From the NCBI RefSeq assembly GCF_028688295.1, contig NZ_JAQTYM010000012.1:1-46127 (forward strand): DNA of 46,127 bases, given 5' to 3'. This document shows, piece after piece, positions 29,299 through 38,900 of the stretch. The translations under genes were made by a program, and so were the position numbers. Positions within the stretch are counted from its first letter, which is position 1, and every line of letters begins with the position of its first letter. This stretch comes from Sulfuricurvum sp. GTDB taxonomy: Bacteria > Campylobacterota > Campylobacteria > Campylobacterales > Sulfurimonadaceae. The notes under the pieces were generated by a model. It had not been told where the DNA came from. It worked only from the letters and a program-made list of their open reading frames with translations, and ran no database searches.

Positions 29299-29366
29299 CT
29301 TACAAACACCGTAATCATCGAACTTACCTTCACTTTTACCAATCACTAAAATCGCTTAAGAATTCA
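29260..29366 (+). repeat. Left copy of attachment-site-like direct repeat
   Basis: This 107-bp segment covers the last 39 nt of tRNA-Arg and 68 nt of 3' flank. It aligns without gaps to 35605-35711 at a constant offset of 6345 with five differences (at 29289, 29292, 29293, 29339 and 29361). Three of the differences fall in the acceptor stem, so only the left copy can make a functional tRNA. This is the expected geometry of attL/attR around a tRNA-integrated element. Confidence 0.85.
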
Positions 29367-29521
29367 CTGGGACATACCTCGGGACATACTTTTGTAAAAT
29401 TTACCTGCTTCTTGTATTTGATAGCTGTAATCTCAATCACATCTTCGATGTTCATTACACCATACTGTTTGATCAAACCATGAGGTGTCGGTCGTCGATT
29501 GAACCGTCTACCAAATGGGGG
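29336..29521 (-). pseudogene. Decayed 3' end of an unidentified gene (possible integrase)
   Basis: On the minus strand, 61 codons stay open and end at a TAA at 29336-29338. The peptide includes RRPTPHGLIKQYG, NIEDVIEIT and the terminal EFLSDFSDW. A stop (29522-29524) lies directly upstream and there is no start codon at its 5' end, so it is a truncated remnant. Its last ten codons lie inside the att-like repeat, and the second repeat copy ends a similar frame with LSDFSDC. A gene whose 3' end abuts the tRNA att site is typically the integrase, but no catalytic motif is left to prove it. Confidence 0.4.
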
Positions 29522-29557
29522 TCATTCCATCGAAACTTAAAATGCATGTTGTATAAG

Positions 29558-30037
29558 TCACTTGTCTTTTAAATCTTTTTTCATTTGAAGTCTTATCTTT
29601 TTACGTTTTGCATGGTACGATTCTGAATCACCATATTCAAGATAATTATCGTATCTAGAATGCTCATGCTTCATCTCTCTATTATGCTTAATTGGACACC
29701 AAAACTCTTCTGTTCTTGCACCTATTGCTGCAGCATATTGTATAACTCCATTTACATATCCACAATAAATGCAATAAAATTTCTCCATAAAATTTAAGTA
29801 TTTCAAATGATGTCTATCAACAACAACATATTCACTTCGTTTTACTTTGGGAATTTCATATATAGTAAAATTGATTGCTTGGAAGATACTAGCTAAAATA
29901 TCAGCAAATACGGCGGGAATTATCATCATAAGTATAAACGGTGAAGTTAGAAAATAAGAAAGCTTACTCCTAGATAAGTATTCACGAGAAAATACATTAA
30001 GATTAGGTTTTTGATTTTTTTCATTACTATTTTTCAT
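29558..30037 (-). CDS. Conserved hypothetical protein with Cys motifs
   Basis: This is a 159-aa protein. Residues 25-55 form one or two hydrophobic segments; then come YVVVDRHHLKYLN (about 70-82), CIYCGYVNG (88-96) and ARTEEFWCPIKHNRE (106-120). The paired cysteines and the CPIKH block suggest a metal site on the cytoplasmic side. I recognise the pattern as a widespread uncharacterised family but cannot name a function. The tail is strongly basic. GGA precedes the ATG by about 6 nt. It lies alone inside the tRNA-bounded island. Confidence 0.65.
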   Translation of the reverse strand: MKNSNEKNQKPNLNVFSREYLSRSKLSYFLTSPFILMMIIPAVFADILASIFQAINFTIYEIPKVKRSEYVVVDRHHLKYLNFMEKFYCIYCGYVNGVIQYAAAIGARTEEFWCPIKHNREMKHEHSRYDNYLEYGDSESYHAKRKKIRLQMKKDLKDK

Positions 30038-30374
30038 TTTATTCCAAGTTTGTTAGGCTATGCACATTGAAGTTTTTATAAGGTGTTAAAACTATGTAAA
30101 TCACTTATATTTAGCATTTACTTAAGTACATAGTCAAGTTCTATTTGTTGAATTGTATCTAAATTTCAGTCAAAAAATTCAGGCATTTATGGCGCTTATA
30201 CACATGATGCCATTGTAATGAGATCGGATCGATGAGTTAGGAAATATGACAGAATGAATGAGAGGGTAACTTCTGGGGAGCACTGGTTCTGATCGTTATT
30301 TAAACGTTCATATAAGCCCTTTAGAGGGCAAATATACTTAAATTGATTACCCCCATCTGGATAATGCTATAGTC
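30038..30374. other. Gene-free gap between hypothetical protein and secreted enzyme
   Basis: This 337-bp AT-rich stretch has no protein-like reading frame. It contains a 5-bp hairpin GCCCT/AGGGC with loop TTAG at 30316-30329, about 45 bp beyond the 3' end of the giant minus-strand gene and possibly its terminator, although no T-run follows on that strand. Confidence 0.4.
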
Positions 30375-33300
30375 CTAAATTACCACAAAATCTGCATTCG
30401 TGATTGTAGGATGAGTATTGACCCCAAGTAATACAAACTCTACCGCTACACCCGATCCACTTCCATCGGCATCATACGATAATACACCAGTTGATGTATT
30501 GTAGAGAATATAATCATTTGCATCTGAAGCGGTCCCCGTAGTGTTGGAACTGAAATTAGCACTATTAAGTGTAGCTGTTACGCTCAGTGTTGTGAAAATA
30601 CTATTTTCAAGTTGAATCGTATCATCTATAGCGTTAAAGTCGGTAATCGTATCTTTATTGGTTGTTGTATTGAGTGCGGTATTAAAGAGAAAGGTATCTG
30701 TTCCTGATCCACCATTTAAAACATCGTTTCCTACTGTACTGCTGATCAGATCGTTACCTTCTCCACCATAGATTCTTCCTGATCCGCTTAACGTATCATT
30801 ACTAGATGTTCCGATACTCCAAGAACTGAGATTATACACAGAGCCATTATCTAATGTAAGAAACTCACTGCTCCCTTTTGTGGTAAAAAATCGGCCGATG
30901 GTGATGAGATCAGAGAGCTGATCGATAGCAGTGGTATCTCCATTAGCTCGCACTCCTAAAAGTAAATTACTTCCATCACGCTGTGCATCGATCATATCGA
31001 TCGAGATACTCTCTCCAAAAGAGATCACATCATTACCTGCATTGACTGCTTTCATAGTATGGTGTTTGGTGAATCCATGACGTACCGTTGCATGGACGAA
31101 ATTGTAATCAAGAACTATGTCGTTTCCATCTCCGATGTTAAAGAGATAGGTATCATTTCCTATATCACCATATAGAGTGTCACTTCCGGTTCCACCGTTA
31201 AGTGTATCGTTGCCGTATTTGCCCATCAGCATATCATTTCCGCTTAATCCGCTGATGGTGTCGTTACTTCCAAAGTCAATCGTATCACCTACCATAAGAT
31301 CAGCGTTGGCGGTTCCGAGTAGATTGAGGTTATCCAATACAGGTGCCACATTTATTGTCAATGTATTGGCTGAAGCAGAGTAGGCTGTTCCATCAGAAAC
31401 TTTAAATCCGATATTTGCATAGTTTGATCCAAATACATTAGCAGTTGGAGTAAAGATCAGTTTGCCATCACTTATATCAGTTGCTGTGATCTCTTGGTTG
31501 AGAGTCACGACTACACCGTTAAGCTTGAAAGTACCAGCTGTCGACAAGGTAGTAATTTTTACTTTGGAAAGAAAATTACCTGTATCGACATCATTGAAGG
31601 CAAAGTCACTCAGGGAGAATATTTTGGCGGTGTCTTCATTGGTAGTGAGGGTTTTATTGGCAGATGCGGGGGCATCGTTGAGGGCGGTAACGACCTGGAC
31701 AGCAGAGTTATTCACCGATGCGATACCATCCGTCACCGTGTAATCAAAGGTGACCGTTCCGTTATAATTCGGATCCAGCGTCAATGTCCATGTTTCGTTG
31801 CCATTATCGATCAGGGTTCCTGCAGTGGCACTTAGACCAGTGATACTTAAAGTGTCTCCATCCGCATCGGTCGTATTTGCAAGTAACTGCGCTTTCGTGA
31901 TAGTGATTGGAGCACTGTCTTCAGAAGTGACTCCGATCACATTAGCATGGTAAGCAATCGAGTCGATCGCCATCTCCGCCGTTCCGTTTACTGTCGTGTA
32001 ATCACTACTCCATCCGGTAGCTCCCTGGGTCGCCCATAAGTTGGCCATGATTTTACCCGGAGTCGATGGGAGTGCACCATGGGTTCCGTTTTCAGTATGG
32101 ACCAAAGTTCCATTCACATACCATTCAATCGCATTTTCAGCCCATTTAAAGGCATACGTATGCATTCCTTCTGACGCATCGAATCCCAAATCGATGAGAG
32201 TTGGGTGTTCGACTCCGTTCGTCCAGTAGTTAACCTGGAGTTTGGTCGGGTCGTCCCCTTTGATCTCGATGTCGATTTCATCGTGCTGGGTCCCCTCCGA
32301 TGGTCCCGTGTAAGTGAAAAAGCCGTTGATCGTTCCCGGTGTCTTCGATGCTTTCAACGAAACTTCATAGTAACCATATCCGTACGTTTCGTTCGATCGG
32401 TATTCACCCGAGAGGAGAGTGCTATTGACCTCGCTCAACGTGATGTGCATGGTGCCATCTTGAAATGCAATCTGATCGCCATCCCAGCTGTTGGCAAAAA
32501 TCCCTCCGTTGCTCCATCCGTCCGATTTGCTCCAGACGAGGGTATCCTGGCTGTTCAATCCATCTTCTATGGAAGGGGTTGCGGGGAAGATCACAGGAGC
32601 GTTATTAGCAAATGCACTATCAATAGTTCCATTAATATTTAATCTAGTAATCATAATATCATGGGCACCATTCACACCGCTTGATCCTGCTACTATTATT
32701 TTTCCATCAGTCTGCACATCAATCGATAAACCAAAGGTTTCTGTGTTACCCGAATTGATAACCACAGTTCCATTTATCCCAAAAGTTTGGTCTGTAGTTC
32801 CATTTGGGTTATAACGAAGCACTACAATTTCTCGCCCATCACTTGTATCAAAATCACCAATAGCAATAATTTTTCCATCGCTTTGGACATCTATATCGTA
32901 AAGCGTTTCATAATCGCCTATGTCTAGGCTTACTGCCCCTTGGGTTCCAAAAGTTGTATCAATGGAGCCATTGCTGTTTAACTGAATGATGAATAACTCA
33001 TCTTCGCTTGCATTTGATGTATAGCCAGATGCTAATATTTTGCTATTGCTTTGCACAAATAGGCCATCAATAACATCTAAGGTGCCACCAACATCGATCT
33101 GAAGGGTTCCGGTTCCACCAAAAGTAGTATCTAAGGTGCCATTGGCATTAAACTTAGCAATGAGCAAATCATTACCCTCTTTCCCGGCAGCAATAATTTT
33201 TCCGTTGATATCTACATCTAAAGCATAAAATCGTGCACTTCCACTTGGACTCGACAAAACAAGTCCTCCATTAAAGGCAAAACCATCATCCAGGGCTCCA

Positions 33301-35393
33301 TCCGATGTATAACAAAAAACTGATGAGCTACTGTTATAAGCGCCCGCCGCAACAAATCGACCATCGTTTAATATGTCAACGGCATAAAATTGGCTTGCAC
33401 TTCCGATGACAGCTCCATTTCCACCAAAATTAGTATTAATAGAGCCATTTGAATTAAGCTGAAGAATGATACTTTGCTTTGATACAATGTCGTTATATGC
33501 GTCTCCGACAAGAGTTATTTTTCCATTGGATGCCAATGAAAGTCCAACAAAATGCTGATATTTAAAACCAAGGTCGACTAAGACGACACCATTCTCACCA
33601 AAAGTTGTATGGAGTGTGCCATCTGCATTGAATGCTGAGACCATAAAGTTTGTGCCAGTGGAATCTCCAGAATACCCGGCAACGTAAATTGTCCCATCAT
33701 TAGATGTTTGCATAATATTTATGCGATCATTAACCCCTACATTCGTTGTTATCACGTTATTGTTTTTGTTCTGCAAATAATTGTCTTGTCCAGGAACAAC
33801 AATCGGGTTGTCATCTACATCTACGACCGAAACGGATACCGCCTTGGTGTCAGACAGCACACCATCATTCGCAATGACGTTAAAACTATAGTTGTTTTTA
33901 GCTTCATAGTCAGCTGATATTTTTAATGTCACTTGTCCATTGGTGCTATTAATATTTAAAAGCGTTGAATCAGCACCGGAAAGACTATATACAATACTGG
34001 CACTGTCAGAATCAGTTGCATTTGCATCATAAATAATAGTAGAGATTGGAGCGTTTTCAACAACAGTTCCAGTAGAACCCGATGTGATCACAGGTGAAGA
34101 AGAAAGACTTGACGCCAACACTAATACATCTGCAAATTGGATTTTCTCAACACCGTATAATGTGTCAATTCCATCCCGCCCAGGTGTTAAATCTTCAATA
34201 GTTATACTATCATCACTATTAACGCTTATTTTATAGCCAGATGAGTGATTGGAATACTGCACCACATCAACACCATCTCCACCATAAAGCGCATTGTTTG
34301 CTTCATTTCCAATAAAAATATCGTCCGCTTTTCCCCCAATGACATTTTCAATAGTGACGCCAAATGCAATACCTAGAGCATTTTTTCCTGTGTAGATGCT
34401 AGTAGAGTAGTTATTAAATATACTTGCAACCCAATCATTAAGCGACGTTGTATTTTTCGCTGCATAAATTTTTTCTTGTTCGATTACAATTTGAGTCTGT
34501 ATACTACGATAGTTGACATCACTGTAACTTCCTGCAGTCAAATCAATAATATTTGAATATTCTATTCCAGTGAAATCTAATGTGTCGATACCTCCCGCAT
34601 CCCAAATGGTTTTATAAATCTCATCAGAAGAAAAGACGTAAGTATCATTTCCAAGATTAGTGTTTGTATTAGCACCATAAATTGTTTGCAATGCGAGTAT
34701 GTCATACACCATTGGTGTTTGGGAAAAAGCATAATCAAAAGAGGGAGACACTCCATCTGTGGTACTGGTAAAAACAGGGATCAATTGCTTGTAATGTGTG
34801 TACGACATGACTGTATTAACTTGGTTGTCATCCGCAGATGGGAGAATATAGTTCCCATCAAAAGGATGTTTGAGTCCAAGGGCATGGCCAATTTCATGAA
34901 TCATTGAGAAATAATTATGTGTAGATGGAACAAAGGATTCATCCTTATGGTCGGCTTTTATCCATATATCCCCCTCTATTGGGTCTGCTTCTCCATTGAT
35001 AAAGGCGTTGCTATAATAATATCCTTTTGTGTACCCCCACACATCAACAACATCGGGCGCACCAACATCGGATGAGAAAGCTATCCTAATGTCCCCAACG
35101 GACACAACTCCATCGTCAACCTTTGTAAAATCAACATTAATATAACTTTCATATAATGCAAAGATTTGTTCTGCATAGTATTGCTGTTGGGCATTAAGAC
35201 CTTGTGTTACAGATGCTTCCGGCTCTGTGTAGTTTGCACTCCAGTACGCATTTGCATGATCTGTCCATGGAAGACTGTATGTGACAGAGGCTCCGGTCCC
35301 AAATGCTCCGCCCCACTTGACTCCCTCGCCGCCTGTCAGCGAATCAATTAAGATATTTCCGGTAAGTTGATTTTTATATGAAGTTATACTCAT
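30375..35393 (-). CDS. Giant RTX/type I-secreted protein: serralysin-like protease plus GH16 lichenase-like glycanase
   Basis: This is a 1672-aa multidomain exoenzyme. An N-terminal M10-type metalloprotease has zinc motif HEIGHALGLKH (His166, Glu167, His170, His176) and Met-turn VMSY (Met196), then a serralysin-type calcium-binding region to about 425. A cadherin-like domain (433-530) and seven delta-60 repeats (about 560-935) follow. A GH16 domain (about 951-1155) has DEIDIE with Glu1039, Asp1041 and Glu1043, plus the lichenase-like NYWTNG, LGFDAS, HTYAFKW and STPGKIMANLW blocks. Two Ig/cadherin-like domains (1155-1350), RTX nonapeptides (about 1355-1420 and 1528-1570) and a C-terminal secretion-signal region ending DFVVI complete it. 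There is no N-terminal signal peptide, as expected for type I secretion. The ATG follows AAAGGGA. Inference: it degrades protein and mixed-linkage beta-glucan outside the cell. No exporter genes are adjacent. Confidence 0.85.
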   Translation of the reverse strand: MSITSYKNQLTGNILIDSLTGGEGVKWGGAFGTGASVTYSLPWTDHANAYWSANYTEPEASVTQGLNAQQQYYAEQIFALYESYINVDFTKVDDGVVSVGDIRIAFSSDVGAPDVVDVWGYTKGYYYSNAFINGEADPIEGDIWIKADHKDESFVPSTHNYFSMIHEIGHALGLKHPFDGNYILPSADDNQVNTVMSYTHYKQLIPVFTSTTDGVSPSFDYAFSQTPMVYDILALQTIYGANTNTNLGNDTYVFSSDEIYKTIWDAGGIDTLDFTGIEYSNIIDLTAGSYSDVNYRSIQTQIVIEQEKIYAAKNTTSLNDWVASIFNNYSTSIYTGKNALGIAFGVTIENVIGGKADDIFIGNEANNALYGGDGVDVVQYSNHSSGYKISVNSDDSITIEDLTPGRDGIDTLYGVEKIQFADVLVLASSLSSSPVITSGSTGTVVENAPISTIIYDANATDSDSASIVYSLSGADSTLLNINSTNGQVTLKISADYEAKNNYSFNVIANDGVLSDTKAVSVSVVDVDDNPIVVPGQDNYLQNKNNNVITTNVGVNDRINIMQTSNDGTIYVAGYSGDSTGTNFMVSAFNADGTLHTTFGENGVVLVDLGFKYQHFVGLSLASNGKITLVGDAYNDIVSKQSIILQLNSNGSINTNFGGNGAVIGSASQFYAVDILNDGRFVAAGAYNSSSSVFCYTSDGALDDGFAFNGGLVLSSPSGSARFYALDVDINGKIIAAGKEGNDLLIAKFNANGTLDTTFGGTGTLQIDVGGTLDVIDGLFVQSNSKILASGYTSNASEDELFIIQLNSNGSIDTTFGTQGAVSLDIGDYETLYDIDVQSDGKIIAIGDFDTSDGREIVVLRYNPNGTTDQTFGINGTVVINSGNTETFGLSIDVQTDGKIIVAGSSGVNGAHDIMITRLNINGTIDSAFANNAPVIFPATPSIEDGLNSQDTLVWSKSDGWSNGGIFANSWDGDQIAFQDGTMHITLSEVNSTLLSGEYRSNETYGYGYYEVSLKASKTPGTINGFFTYTGPSEGTQHDEIDIEIKGDDPTKLQVNYWTNGVEHPTLIDLGFDASEGMHTYAFKWAENAIEWYVNGTLVHTENGTHGALPSTPGKIMANLWATQGATGWSSDYTTVNGTAEMAIDSIAYHANVIGVTSEDSAPITITKAQLLANTTDADGDTLSITGLSATAGTLIDNGNETWTLTLDPNYNGTVTFDYTVTDGIASVNNSAVQVVTALNDAPASANKTLTTNEDTAKIFSLSDFAFNDVDTGNFLSKVKITTLSTAGTFKLNGVVVTLNQEITATDISDGKLIFTPTANVFGSNYANIGFKVSDGTAYSASANTLTINVAPVLDNLNLLGTANADLMVGDTIDFGSNDTISGLSGNDMLMGKYGNDTLNGGTGSDTLYGDIGNDTYLFNIGDGNDIVLDYNFVHATVRHGFTKHHTMKAVNAGNDVISFGESISIDMIDAQRDGSNLLLGVRANGDTTAIDQLSDLITIGRFFTTKGSSEFLTLDNGSVYNLSSWSIGTSSNDTLSGSGRIYGGEGNDLISSTVGNDVLNGGSGTDTFLFNTALNTTTNKDTITDFNAIDDTIQLENSIFTTLSVTATLNSANFSSNTTGTASDANDYILYNTSTGVLSYDADGSGSGVAVEFVLLGVNTHPTITNADFVVI
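32589..33716 (-). repeat. Seven delta-60 repeats in the protease/glycanase protein
   Basis: Seven units of about 53-57 residues share the core DGKI-hAG...FxxxxFNxNGTLDTTFGxNG, with the DGK-type turn at residues 566, 623, 677, 730, 783, 839 and 896. They are diverged from one another at the DNA level. Seven units would fit a seven-bladed beta-propeller (inference). Confidence 0.75.
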
Positions 35394-35604
35394 TATTAAT
35401 TTATCCCTTTACGGTTTCAGTTAAACACTGTTCATTTATACAGAATCTTACATTAGACTTTTATAAGGGTACCTATAAAAACATATCTCAAAAGTGGCTA
35501 AGTTAAGTACTGATTAGGTTGTCAAACGACATGGCAAAATGAGCACTTAGAGGAATTAAAAGAAGTTATAAATCTTAAGAAATGATAGCTGTTAAGTTTG
35601 GCGA

Positions 35605-35711
35605 TACCGGCGGTCAGGGATTCGAATTCCTTCAGGAACACCACTTACAAACACCGTAATCATCGAACTTACCTTCACTTTTAGCAATCACTAAAATCGC
35701 TTAAGGATTCA
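35605..35711 (+). repeat. Right copy of attachment-site-like direct repeat (tRNA-Arg 3' fragment)
   Basis: This copy begins within the 3' side of the anticodon stem and runs through the T arm, acceptor 3' strand, CCA and 68 nt of flank. It lacks the 5' half of a tRNA and has three acceptor-strand changes, so it is not a functional gene. It is in the same orientation as the left copy, as required for att sites flanking an insertion. Confidence 0.85.
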
Positions 35712-35806
35712 ACCATTTCCACTTTCACTCCCACTTTCTTCGACTAAATTGTAACAACGTCTTCAATTAGACAGAACCCTTCTTCTCGACTCCCTGAAAG
35801 ATTCAT
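35681..35806 (-). pseudogene. Decayed coding fragment parallel to the one beside tRNA-Arg
   Basis: From ATG at 35806 (complement) the frame reads REEGFCLIEDVVTI, an in-frame TAG, SKKVGVKVEMVESLSDFSDC and a TAA at 35681-35683, 42 codons in all. The IEDV and LSDFSD elements occur in the same order as in the fragment at 29336-29521, so both are probably 3' ends of related genes. The internal TAG would be one base away from CAG. Function is not identifiable; an integrase is the contextual guess. Confidence 0.4.
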
Positions 35807-35997
35807 GGATTATCCATTTGCTATAAAATCCTCGCCGGTCATGATATTTTGCGTGAGTATTTTAGATTGAAATTGATTTCTTTTATTTTTTTATATTATT
35901 TTGCTACAATATATGCGAATTTTTAGAAATATAAATAGTTATATATTATTGTATTTTTGATTATTAATAAATATCAATTGTAATTACAGGAAAGTCT

Positions 35998-38900
35998 ATG
36001 TCTAAATCCCTCTACTTAATCGATACTCAACTTAGTGACTATCAATCGATCATTGATAGCTTATCTTTTACAGATACTTATTATCTTATTGACGCAAATT
36101 CTGATGGTTTGACACAAATAGCAAGTATTCTCTCTGCCTATAAAGATCTGGATGCACTTCATATTTTTTCGCAGGGGGCAATTGGAAGCCTTAATCTTGG
36201 AAATACTGTACTAAATCAAGAAAACATCGCTTTATTCCAACCTCTGCTTCAATCTATTGGAAGCTCCTTGACTGTGAATGGGGATATTTTACTTTATGGC
36301 TATCAACCCGATACTACAGAGGCATTTATTAATTCTCTGTTAGTTTATACGGATGCTGATGTAGCAGCTTTGACTATGGATGTCCAAGTCGGAGAATGGG
36401 TTGTGACAGCTAGTTCCGGTATTGTAGAAACATTACCGATAGGGTATGTGATATCATCGGTAGTTAATACGGCTCCAATCGTATCAGCTCCTATTACTCT
36501 GAATTCTGTTGCTGAAGACAGTGGATCCATTTTTATTACTCAGGCGAAGCTTCTGGCTAATAGCTCAGACATCGATGGAGATACTCTAAGCGTAGACAAT
36601 CTCACCGCATCATCCGGGACTCTTATTAATAATTACAACGGAACATGGAGTTTGACTCCGGCAGCAAACTATAACGGAACGATTAGCCTTAACTATGATG
36701 TCTCTGATGGTACGACTTTCGTAGCGGCTACTGCCACACAGGAAGTTGCCGCCGTTAATGATGCACCAACCCTCTTTATGGGCAATAATATTTCTGACGT
36801 TGCTAAAAGTGTTACGGTTCAAGCAGACGGGAAGATTTTAGTAGCTGGATACAGCGGTAATGGTCCGCAATACGATTTTACACTGGTACGTTACAACACA
36901 GACGGTTCTCTAGATACAACGTTTAGTAATAACGGGATGGTAAAAACCGATGTCGGTACAAGTTATGATTATGGTTCAAGCGTAACGGTTCAGACAGATG
37001 GGAAAATTCTAGTGGCAGGGTCGAGCCGGAATGCTGCTGGGAATGATGATTTTGCTTTGGTTCGCTACAACAGCGACGGTTCGCTGGATACGACCTTCAG
37101 TGGTGATGGAATTGTCACAACTGCTATCAGTACAGGTTACGATAATGCAAACAGTATAACCGTACAGCCGGATGGGAAGATTCTTCTAGCAGGGTCTAGT
37201 GGCGTCAACACTGATTTTGCTCTAGTTCGCTATAACAGAGACGGTTCCCTTGATAAAACCTTCAGCGGTGATGGAATCGTTACAACGGCTATTGGCACAG
37301 GTTACGATAGTGCGCTTAGTGTAACAGTTCAAACAGATGGAAAGATCCTGGCAGCAGGATATAGCAATAATGGTACTAACAATGATTTTGCTCTCATCCG
37401 TTACAATAGTGACGGTTCACTCGATACGACTTTTAGTGGTGACGGAAAAGTTACAACCGATTTTACGGCAAATTATGATGCTGGCCGGAGTGTAACAGTT
37501 CAGTCAGACGGAAAGATTCTTGTAGCTGGATATAATAAGAATGGTTCCAACGATGATTTTGCTCTCGTCCGTTATAACAGTGATGGCTCTCTCGATACCA
37601 CGTTTAACGGTGATGGAAAAGTAACCACTGCTATCGGTGTAGGTGCAGATGGCGGCTACAGCGTAACGGTCCAGCCAGATGGGAAGATTCTTGTGGCAGG
37701 TGTCAGTAAGAATGGTTCCAACGATGATTTTGCTATGGTTCGCTACAACAGCGACGGTTCTCTTGATACTACGTTTAGCGGTGATGGGAAAGTAACCACT
37801 GCTATTGGAACAGGTTCAGATGTTGGTTACAGCGTAGCCGTTCAAGCAGATGGGAAGATCCTGGTGGTAGGTAGCAGTTATGGTTCCAATAGTGATTTTG
37901 CTGTTGTCTGTTATAACAGCGACGGCTCTCTCGATACTACTTTTAGTAATGATGGAAAACTTACGACCGTTATCGATGATGTAACGTTTGTAGAAAATGG
38001 CGCGCCGGTGGTTTTGATGCATATCAGTGGGGTTATTCGTGATACAGAACTTTCTACATTAAATAATTACAACGGGTCTACGCTGATTCTTGAGCGTAAT
38101 GGATCAGCTGACAGTCAAGATCAGTTTTCTGGATCGGGGATCGTTGCCGGTCAAGGAATCGGGGAGGTTACGGCATCTGGAATGGTTGTTGGGAGTTATG
38201 CTTATACAAATGGTTCCCTTGTTATTTCATTTAATTCAAATGCTACGCAGGCATTGGTTAACAAAGTGGTACAAAATATTGCCTACAGCAATACAAGTGA
38301 TACACCACCAGCGGGCGTTCAGATAAAATGGACGTTCAATGATGGCAATACAGGATCGCAAGGAACAGGAGGTGTATTAACAGCTACCGGTTATACGAAT
38401 GTTGATATTGTTTCCGTTAATGATGCGCCTGTTGTATTTGCTCCTGTTGCTCTGAATTCTGTTACTGAAGATGGTGAGATCATTCTTATCACACAAGCAC
38501 AGCTTTTGGCTAATAGCACAGATATTGATGGAGACACATTGAGTGTAATAAACCTCTCTGCATCAGCTGGCACACTTGTAAATAATCAAAATGGAACATG
38601 GAGTTTGACACCGGTAGCAAACTATAACGGAACGATTACCCTTAATTATGATATTTCCGATGGTACGACTTCCGTAGCGGCTACTGCCACACAGGAAGTT
38701 ACCGCCGTTAATGATCAATTAATCGGTACTATAGAAATAAACGGTCATGCTGTTGAGGGACAAACGCTTAACGCTGCAAATTCATTCGCTGATGCAGATG
38801 GTCTTGGTTCTATCAGCTACCAATGGTTGGCAAATGGTATGGCCATTACAAACGCAACACAGCCTTTATATACGTTAACCGCAAATGAAATTGGTAAAAC

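Larger units (their letters stand above)
29260..35711. mobile_element. Putative genomic island at tRNA-Arg
   Basis: The segment bounded by the two tRNA-3'-end repeats holds one hypothetical gene and one giant secreted enzyme gene, with long AT-rich non-coding stretches and decayed coding fragments at both ends. No intact integrase, transposase or transfer gene is present, so it is at most a remnant or a non-autonomous element. The second giant gene just outside the right repeat is related to the first, so the true island may extend to about 40500. Confidence 0.55.
35394..35997. other. Divergent gap between the two giant secreted-protein genes
   Basis: This 604-bp stretch separates the two divergently transcribed giant genes and must contain both promoters. 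For the minus-strand gene, TATAAA (35435-35440 on the complement) is a candidate -10. For the plus-strand gene, the region 35880-35990 is extremely AT-rich with a TACAAT hexamer near 35903. The middle is occupied by the right att-like repeat (35605-35711) and a decayed minus-strand frame (35681-35806). Confidence 0.5.

Noticed and set aside
31177-32814. Several plus-strand reading frames opposite the giant minus-strand gene
   Set aside because: They are antisense shadows of a well-supported multidomain protein and lack ribosome-binding sites or recognisable protein features.
30375-35393. Local type I secretion apparatus
   Set aside because: No ABC transporter, membrane-fusion protein or TolC-like gene is found near either giant gene; the exporter must be elsewhere.
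35601-35643. Second tRNA gene
   Set aside because: Only the 3' part of tRNA-Arg is present, with no D arm or complete anticodon arm and with altered acceptor bases; it is an att-like fragment.
36793-37959. Regular tandem repeats that could be taken for a CRISPR array
   Set aside because: The period is about 171 bp, in frame, and encodes delta-60 protein repeats; there are no short identical repeats with unique spacers.
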